Part shown: positions 40,433 to 45,743 of the stretch, in pieces | Numbering within the stretch: position 1 is the stretch's first letter | Layout of the letters: every line of letters begins with the position of its first letter | The notes under the pieces: generated by a model | Databases searched by the model: none | What the model saw: only the letters and a program-made list of their open reading frames with translations | Told to the model about the DNA's origin: nothing | Assembly: GCA_020425605.1 (NCBI GenBank) | Contig: JAGQRH010000031.1 | Location: 1 to 45,743 of the forward strand | DNA: 45,743 bases | Direction: 5' to 3' | From: Planctomycetota bacterium | GTDB taxonomy: Bacteria > Planctomycetota > UBA8742 > UBA2392 | Made by a program: the position numbers and the translations under genes

Positions 40433-41698
40433 ATGAAACGCAAGCTTGCTCTCGTCGTCGTCGCCCTCGTGCTGGCCATCACGTCCGTCAACGCGAAGGG
40501 GATGGAAGGCTGGGAGCCCGTCACAGGCGAAGACGGCAGCGCCATCGACGTCGCGAGCATGAGCCTGTATGGCGATTCCGTCTACGCGCTCGACACGTCC
40601 GGCGCGGCGTACCTTATGGGGAAGGGCGTCGCCAAGCCGGTGAAGAGCGCTGACGGCAAGACGATTGCCTTTCACTCACTCTGCGAGGTCGGCAGATCCG
40701 TGCTCGGCGCCGAGGCCAGCGACAGCAAGAAGCACAATGCCTGGAAACTGGCCGGAACCACGGCGACTCCCGTTCTCGACGGCTCCGGGGAACAGCTGGT
40801 GACGCCCGCGGCATTCTCGACGCCGCAGTTTGGCGCACGGGGCTGCCCCTATTTCTGGACGCACGCGGGCGGCAGTGCCGGCGGGGCGCCGCCCGGAATG
40901 AGTGTCTCCGTGGACATGTACTGGCTCAATGGCGACAAGGCGCAGCCCGTGCCGCTGCCTGAGCTGAAAGCCCCGGTGTTTCTCTGGACCGGCAAGCACC
41001 TGCTGATGACCAACCGCGGCAAGACCCACATCTTCGTCGATGGCGAGCTGAAGGATCTGGCATGGGAAGGGCGCGAGCCCTGGGTAAGCGCGAATGACAT
41101 GGCGTGCGATGACTACATCATGCTCAACTCCGGCGTGCACTTGTACCGAATCGAGGGCGAGACCGCCAAGGAGCTGAGCCTTCAGACGACCGGCACTCGC
41201 AAAGCGCTGTTTCAGCTCGACGGCGCCCCACACATCTGGCTATCGAACGGCTCGGACAGCAATGAATTCGTGAAGCTTGAAGGTGATGAAGCAAAGCCAA
41301 CGGAATACACGAAGCTGCTGGCGAAGGGCAAGTTCCGGAAATTTCACTTTCCCGATGGCGTGGCAGTAGCGGAAGCGATCGAAGCCGGCAAGACCGATGT
41401 GCAGTTCCTGGTCATGCGGGACGGCAAGGGAAAAACGGTGAAGCTGCCGAAAGACGCATGGTCCATGGGCATCAGCCGCTTTGAGGCAGCCTTCGGCGGT
41501 CAGTACGTCATGCTTGCAGGGAGTGCTCCGGCCGCAGTGTGGGTGCTGGATACCAAGAACAAGCTGAAAGTAGTGGCCTGCCCGGAGTCCAAATTCGCGA
41601 TCGATCGCGAGTCCTTCGTGTTTGGCCAAGACGGCATCTACCAGCATTTCTCGGCCGAAGACCGTACGCGGTCATTCATATATCACGCCATGCCCTGA
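40433..41698 (+). CDS. Secreted putative beta-propeller protein, paralogue 3
   Basis: The 421-residue protein starts at ATG 40433, which opens the signal peptide KRKLALVVVALVLAITSVNA. GGGAGAG precedes it; a longer frame would run into the actin-fragment region. Repeats of the same type are present but fewer: WEPVTGEDGSAIDV, AKPVKSADGKTIAF, ATPVLDGSGEQLV, AQPVPLPELKAP. It is about 80 residues shorter than its two neighbours. The tandem arrangement implies duplication and divergence. A perfect palindrome follows the stop. Confidence 0.75.
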   Translation: MKRKLALVVVALVLAITSVNAKGMEGWEPVTGEDGSAIDVASMSLYGDSVYALDTSGAAYLMGKGVAKPVKSADGKTIAFHSLCEVGRSVLGAEASDSKKHNAWKLAGTTATPVLDGSGEQLVTPAAFSTPQFGARGCPYFWTHAGGSAGGAPPGMSVSVDMYWLNGDKAQPVPLPELKAPVFLWTGKHLLMTNRGKTHIFVDGELKDLAWEGREPWVSANDMACDDYIMLNSGVHLYRIEGETAKELSLQTTGTRKALFQLDGAPHIWLSNGSDSNEFVKLEGDEAKPTEYTKLLAKGKFRKFHFPDGVAVAEAIEAGKTDVQFLVMRDGKGKTVKLPKDAWSMGISRFEAAFGGQYVMLAGSAPAAVWVLDTKNKLKVVACPESKFAIDRESFVFGQDGIYQHFSAEDRTRSFIYHAMP

Positions 41699-41743
41699 CC
41701 GCCCGGCGGCGATTGGCTGCTGCCAGAGTTTGCGAAGCAAATG

Positions 41744-41776
41744 TATCGAGGCCAAAGCACTGCTTTGGCCTCGATA
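41744..41776. terminator. 33-bp perfect palindrome between convergent genes
   Basis: TATCGAGGCCAAAGCA and its exact complement flank a single C. It lies between the ends of paralogue 3 and the actin-like gene and can serve as a bidirectional terminator. Confidence 0.85.
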
Positions 41777-41804
41777 AGGGAAATTCTCGTCTTTCAGCCA
41801 GCTA

Positions 41805-42899
41805 TCAGTTGGCGGCTGCGGCTTCCTGCTCAATCAGTTGCTGCCAGAACTCGGCCGGCATGTCTTTGGCCAGGCTCAGCGCGCCGTTGGCCCCGGCGTA
41901 GACCGGCTCGGTCACCTTTGCGACCTTGCCGCCGCCGAGCTGGTTCAGCTTCTTTTCAATCGCCTTGTCCAGCCCGATGATCTGGCTGCCGCCGCCGGCC
42001 AGCAGCACGTTGTTGCGCATGGCCGCCTGGAATTCCGGGTCGTAGTCCGCGATCAGGTCGTGCAGACCGCCCACGATCTCCGGAACGATGCTCTCCACGG
42101 CCTGTTTGATCGCGCTCGTAATATCGAACTCGGTCGGCACGCCGTTCACCGGCAGTGTCACCACCACCGGCTCATCCACCCGGGCCAGCGCGGCATGTTT
42201 CTCTTTGATCTGCTTCAGCATATTCACCGTGAAGCTCGCGCCCGGGCAGGCTTCCTTCAGCAGCTCAAACAGCTTGCGGTCCACCGCGTCACCGGCCGCG
42301 CTTACCGTGCGCTGGTCTTCGGGCGACGGCAGGCTGCCGTGCATGCGGCAAAGGTCGGTCGTGCCCGCGCCGATGTCGATCACCAGCGTGTCTTCCAGGA
42401 ACTGCAGCCCGTAGGCGACGGCGAACGGCTCGCTGCAGATCATCACGCAGTCGAGAATGCCGCGCGAAGCCTCGATCAGCAGCTTCTGGCTGTGAATGCT
42501 GGCCTGTGCGGGTGCGCCGATCACGCCGTACACCAGCTCGTCGGCTTTGGGGTTGGCCTTGGCCACGACGTGCTCGAGCAGGTCGCGCACGGCCTGCCTG
42601 GTCTTGTCGGCGTCGCGGTTGAGTGCGGTGTCGAGGTCGCGGTATTTGACCGCGCCCTTTTCCATCGGGCGGTAGACGTCGCAGGAGTGTTTGTGGCGCC
42701 AGGCGTCGGCGCCGAACAGCTTGTCGCGCCCGAGTGCCTTCATCGAGATCACGTCACGCGGGTAGGCCACGATGGAGTCGACGGCCGTGCGGACGCCGTT
42801 GGAAGCGGCGATGGCGGAATGTGAGGTGCCCAGGTCGATGCCGACATAAAGGACGCCATCGGCCGGCTTGGAAGCAGGAGCGTTGCTGGAGGGCTGCAT
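41805..42899 (-). CDS. Actin-like ATPase (MamK/ParM-type)
   Basis: The 364-residue protein has the actin/Hsp70 nucleotide-binding signatures in order. They are phosphate-1 YVGIDLGTSHSAIA near residue 20, connect-1 YGVIGAPAQASIHSQ, phosphate-2 TLVIDIGAGTTDL, and adenosine NNVLLAGGGSQIIGLDKAIE near residue 310. Sequence around DLEHVVAKANPK and the C-terminus resembles the MamK branch of bacterial actins. It should form ATP-dependent filaments for positioning or partition. No ParR, plasmid or magnetosome genes are nearby. Part of its C-terminus is duplicated at 40211-40340. Confidence 0.9.
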   Translation of the reverse strand: MQPSSNAPASKPADGVLYVGIDLGTSHSAIAASNGVRTAVDSIVAYPRDVISMKALGRDKLFGADAWRHKHSCDVYRPMEKGAVKYRDLDTALNRDADKTRQAVRDLLEHVVAKANPKADELVYGVIGAPAQASIHSQKLLIEASRGILDCVMICSEPFAVAYGLQFLEDTLVIDIGAGTTDLCRMHGSLPSPEDQRTVSAAGDAVDRKLFELLKEACPGASFTVNMLKQIKEKHAALARVDEPVVVTLPVNGVPTEFDITSAIKQAVESIVPEIVGGLHDLIADYDPEFQAAMRNNVLLAGGGSQIIGLDKAIEKKLNQLGGGKVAKVTEPVYAGANGALSLAKDMPAEFWQQLIEQEAAAAN

Positions 42900-42979
42900 G
42901 AGTGATCTCCGGGTTAAATGAAGCTGTCACCCAGATATCGGCCCACCCGCGCGCGGTACTTAAGGGAAAGGCAGAAGTT

Positions 42980-44128
42980 TCACCGCCGATTGGCCGCAAC
43001 TCTGGCGGCCTCGACGATCATTTCCGCGGTTATTGTTGCCGAAAATGGTGTCAATGGGAGCCCATCTGCGCCAATCTCCGCTTCGACCGTTAACTCCGGC
43101 AGATGAGCCAAAAAGCCAAAGTAATCCCCCAACACCACTGAACCTTGTATTCGCAATTCAAAAACCCAATGCCACAGGTGCTCCGACATCTTGGGTGCGA
43201 CCCACAGCTGTTCATCGAAGCGCCCCCGGATGTGGAGCCGGCCTTCCTTGACCGAATTGTTGTTCAGCTTCCATCCAATCCCATTGGCACTAATGACGGC
43301 GTTCGGTTCTGAATTTTTTAAACCCCAGTACACACGACGTCCGTCGAACTCGTTCATTTTGCCGCTAGTGGAAGCTGGAACATTGAGTGCGCCGTGTAAA
43401 CGAGAGGCGATCGCCAAGCCCTCGTTGCGTACAAACAAATCGACCCGGAACTTGGCCTCGCCTGGGACCTCGATGTCCATGATCTCCTTGTGACGACATT
43501 CGACTCTTGCTTCGAGCGCAAGCTTGGGGCGCGGACGCCTTCCGAAACGATCCTCCAATTCCCAGTGGTCCATCGGCAGGCTCTCGAAACCATGGCGTCG
43601 ATAGTAGACCCCCTTTGCTAGTTTCTCCGCGCTCGCCCACACTTGGTGGGGCGACCCTTGGCCCTGAGGGAACAGCAGTACTACGAAGCCGGCATCTTCC
43701 TCGCCCTCGCAGAGCACCTTGAGACTGTCCACCCCAGCCAACGGCGGCTGTGTGACGCGGCTTACAACCTCCATTACCTTCTGATCGTAGAGCGCCAAGT
43801 GCTGTATTGGTTTTGACCTGAACGTGTTGGGTTCGCCCGAGCCTGCCCCACGCCTTTCCTCAATTCCAAGCACAAGCAGACCTCCAGCCGCATTGGCAAA
43901 TGCTGACCCTACTTTCGCGATGTTCTTCACATCGGACTCGGCGAGTCTCTTGTTGGCCCTTGCAATGTCCTCTAGGCCGGGAGATTCCTTGAAGTCCAAC
44001 CACTCGTACTCGTTTCGCTGCTCCTTCCATTCTTCAAGGATCGCGAGGCGAGCGGCGTTGTCTTCCGCAACACGAAGTCGACCAAAGGAGTACGTAGGCC
44101 AGTTTTCTGCCGCTGAAGGTGAGGTCAT
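42980..44128 (-). CDS. Schlafen/AlbA_2 domain protein
   Basis: The 382-residue protein opens with an AlbA_2 (Schlafen) domain. YEWLDFKESPG carries the acidic pair and Lys, and VKNIAKVGSAFANAAGGLLVLGIEE is the hallmark 'i.k...AfaNa.GG.lv.Gv'. It continues to about residue 190 with GVYYRRHGFESLPM. The C-terminal 180 residues are beta-rich and unrecognised. Some Schlafens cut tRNA or rRNA; bacterial relatives are often in defence islands. Base composition is lower in GC than the surroundings, suggesting transfer. ATG 44128 lacks a good Shine-Dalgarno, so a later start is possible. Confidence 0.85.
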   Translation of the reverse strand: MTSPSAAENWPTYSFGRLRVAEDNAARLAILEEWKEQRNEYEWLDFKESPGLEDIARANKRLAESDVKNIAKVGSAFANAAGGLLVLGIEERRGAGSGEPNTFRSKPIQHLALYDQKVMEVVSRVTQPPLAGVDSLKVLCEGEEDAGFVVLLFPQGQGSPHQVWASAEKLAKGVYYRRHGFESLPMDHWELEDRFGRRPRPKLALEARVECRHKEIMDIEVPGEAKFRVDLFVRNEGLAIASRLHGALNVPASTSGKMNEFDGRRVYWGLKNSEPNAVISANGIGWKLNNNSVKEGRLHIRGRFDEQLWVAPKMSEHLWHWVFELRIQGSVVLGDYFGFLAHLPELTVEAEIGADGLPLTPFSATITAEMIVEAARVAANRR

Positions 44129-44559
44129 CGCTTATGGTCCCGACTGTTGTGCTCAAGTTGCAGCGGGGCACGTTCGGCGGCCACTATTGCAACCTCAATG
44201 CGTTAACACGAAGTATAGTTTCAGTAGCGACAATGTTGGCTAGCAACCTTGACAGACCTTATTGTTTTTGCTACACTAACAAAGTCTTTGGCAACTGGAC
44301 GAGCGAGATCGACTTCAACCGTGAAGGTTGCGACTTCCTCCGATGTGCATGGAGGCATTGGTGCCTCCCTGAAGTTCGTAAAACGCGAACAGAAATCGGG
44401 GTGTCAAATGAAGCAAACAGAACTCAATGCGACATTTGCTCTCAGCTTTACCCTTAAGTTTATCCTGTTTTTTGCGGCAAGTGTTTTTGCCATGTTGGGA
44501 TCCGAGGGAAATGAGGAAGCCTCTCTAGCTCGCGCCTAAAGGCGCGTCGCCGTCCTGCC
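44129..44559. other. AT-richer intergenic region
   Basis: No convincing gene is present. Short open frames lack family resemblance and ribosome-binding sites. A small GCGCC-TAAA-GGCGC hairpin lies near 44533-44546. The composition continues that of the Schlafen gene, so the acquired segment may extend to here. Confidence 0.5.
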
Positions 44560-44594
44560 GAACAAGGACCGCCACCAAGTGGCGGTCCTTGTTC
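44560..44594. terminator. Perfect 16-bp hairpin
   Basis: GAACAAGGACCGCCAC pairs with GTGGCGGTCCTTGTTC across CAA, followed by TATTTG. It is a strong terminator-like stem and can act in either direction; no gene end is directly adjacent. Bases 44595-44811 hold no gene. Confidence 0.8.
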
Positions 44595-44811
44595 TATTTG
44601 CTCGGCCAGATTCCTGGCGCAATTGCCAGTTTGTTGGCGGGTTTGGCTGCCTTCTGGCGTTGTGAGAGACCGGAAACTCGGGGTTTTGTGTGCTAGTGTG
44701 CGTCGGCTGCGCTGGCACGATGCTTGCATTCATGCCAACAGCTTTGGGTCTGACCGCGCGGCGCGTGCCTCGCGGGCGTTGGGCGTGCGCTCTGCGCACA
44801 AGGAGTGGAAG

Positions 44812-45743
44812 ATGAGAACCTGCCTCAAACTGCTCACGGGCGTGCTGGCGCTGGGCGCGGTGGTCGCGCTCAGCGGCTGCTACACGCGCACCATCGTCGT
44901 GTACGACCATCACGACACCCCCCAGCGCGACCCCGAACCGGAACCGACACGCGACCCCGATCCAGAGCCCGAAGTTGTCGAGATCGAGGTGAGCTACTAC
45001 CACGACTCGCTGCACCCTTTCGGCACCTGGATCTACATCGAAGGCTACGGCGACTGCTGGTACCCGAACGACGTCGACGACGACTGGCGCCCCTACAGTC
45101 ACGGCCACTGGGTGTGGGTCGATGACTGCGGCTGGTACTGGGTCAGCGATTACGAATGGGGCTGGGCCTGCGAGCACTACGGGCGCTGGACGTACTACAG
45201 CGGCCACTGGTGCTGGGTGCCCGGCTACGAATGGAGCGGCGGCTGGGTGGTCTGGTACGAGGGCGGCGGCTACATCGGCTGGGCCGCGCTGCCCCCGACC
45301 ATCATCTGGGACGACCGCGACGGCTGCCATGACCGCGGCGTGCGCTGGGAGATCGAGATCCGTGATTCGTGCTGGGTGTGGGTCAGCCACGGGAAGTTCT
45401 ACTCGCGCCACATTCACCAGGTGTGCGAACACCCGCGCCAGAACCGCACGCGCTTCGGCAACGCCAGCTACCGCGGCTGCCTGGGCGCGGAGCGCGGCCG
45501 CCCGATGAATCGCGCGATCGGCTACGACGACGCGGAGAGGTACACGGGCCAGAAGGGCCCGCGCCGCAAGGTGAAGGACCAGAAGGACGACAAAGGCCGG
45601 CCTGACAACCGAGACGACGGCGAGAGCGTGATCGTCTTCCGTCCCAAGGTGAAGAAGAACAAGCCGGACAACGACAAGGAAGAACGCGAGAAGAAGGAAC
45701 GCGAAGAGAAGGAGAAGCTCGAGAAAGAAAAGGCCGACCGCGA
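44812..45743 (+). CDS. Trp/Tyr-rich lipoprotein, DUF6600-like (3' end outside window)
   Basis: The frame starts at ATG 44812 after AAGGAG and is open to the right edge, giving 310 residues in view. The lipobox is VALSGC (Cys about 23), followed by an acidic Pro/Glu linker. A Trp-rich segment then repeats 'Y..GHW.W..d.GWyWV': YSHGHWVWVDDCGWYWVSDYE, WGWACEHYGRWTYYSGHW, WVPGYEWSGGWVVWYEGGGYIGWAALPP. This is the pattern of DUF6600/FecR-associated envelope proteins. The last 60 residues are Lys/Glu-rich (KEEREKKEREEKEKLEKEK). It is probably anchored in the outer membrane; function unknown. Confidence 0.8.
   Translation, partial: MRTCLKLLTGVLALGAVVALSGCYTRTIVVYDHHDTPQRDPEPEPTRDPDPEPEVVEIEVSYYHDSLHPFGTWIYIEGYGDCWYPNDVDDDWRPYSHGHWVWVDDCGWYWVSDYEWGWACEHYGRWTYYSGHWCWVPGYEWSGGWVVWYEGGGYIGWAALPPTIIWDDRDGCHDRGVRWEIEIRDSCWVWVSHGKFYSRHIHQVCEHPRQNRTRFGNASYRGCLGAERGRPMNRAIGYDDAERYTGQKGPRRKVKDQKDDKGRPDNRDDGESVIVFRPKVKKNKPDNDKEEREKKEREEKEKLEKEKADR

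Noticed and set aside
44119..44539. Two short plus-strand open frames
   Set aside because: No ribosome-binding sites, overlapping frames, no recognisable domains; more likely intergenic DNA of an acquired segment.
1..45743. CRISPR array
   Set aside because: No set of regularly spaced direct repeats with unique spacers and no cas genes. The tRNA array gives repeated GTTCGA-like words only because of conserved T-arms.

Overview
The window is 45.7 kb of GC-rich DNA, mostly chromosomal in character, from a bacterium with a diderm-type envelope. It encodes many lipoboxes, membrane-anchored multihaem c-type cytochromes, an adenosylcobalamin-type ribonucleotide reductase and a MamK/ParM-like actin. 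The gene content would suit Planctomycetota or a neighbouring phylum, but nothing in the sequence fixes the taxon.

Left part (1-10.5 kb). After a PDZ-like gene end and a medium-chain dehydrogenase comes a dense minus-strand tRNA array (1599-4010). I read 15 tRNAs with convincing or mostly convincing cloverleafs, plus two damaged tRNA-like copies. An HNH endonuclease gene sits inside the array. Directly upstream on the same strand are rtcA (RNA 3'-phosphate cyclase) and rtcB (3'-phosphate RNA ligase), so RNA-repair genes read toward the array. Four tRNAs (Gln, Arg-CCG, Ala, Gly) have lost the near-invariant G19-C56 elbow pair. In its place they carry U-A, A-U, C-G and C-G, complementary in every case. 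Other oddities are 3-nt D-loops (Trp, Met), C at position 33 (Pro, Ala) and a tRNA-Arg with anticodon GCG. Twin 12-bp palindromes precede the array. nrdJ (class II ribonucleotide reductase) follows, with a clear promoter and terminator.

Middle (10.8-28.4 kb). A respiratory and secreted-protein stretch (four-haem cytochrome, thioredoxin-fold protein, lipoprotein) leads into a compact minus-strand virion cluster (15426-25886). It encodes a portal protein, a scaffold-like protein, a DUF5309/SU10-type major capsid protein, three probable connector or structural proteins, a fused baseplate-hub/tail-fibre protein and a candidate unimolecular spanin. I find no terminase, integrase, replication gene or tape measure, so it looks like a gene-transfer-agent-like or decayed element. 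It abuts a divergent argS whose HIGH motif reads AVHH.

Right part (28.4-45.7 kb). Here are lipoproteins and a TPR protein that looks cut off at its N-terminus. Next is a visibly AT-richer three-gene insert (31025-34680), bracketed by two identical 37-bp palindromes. A MauG/CcpA-type dihaem peroxidase follows, then three tandem paralogues of a secreted, probably beta-propeller protein. A fragment of the neighbouring actin gene is embedded between the second and third paralogues. The complete actin-like gene, a Schlafen/AlbA_2 protein in lower-GC DNA, and a Trp/Tyr-rich lipoprotein running off the right edge complete the window.
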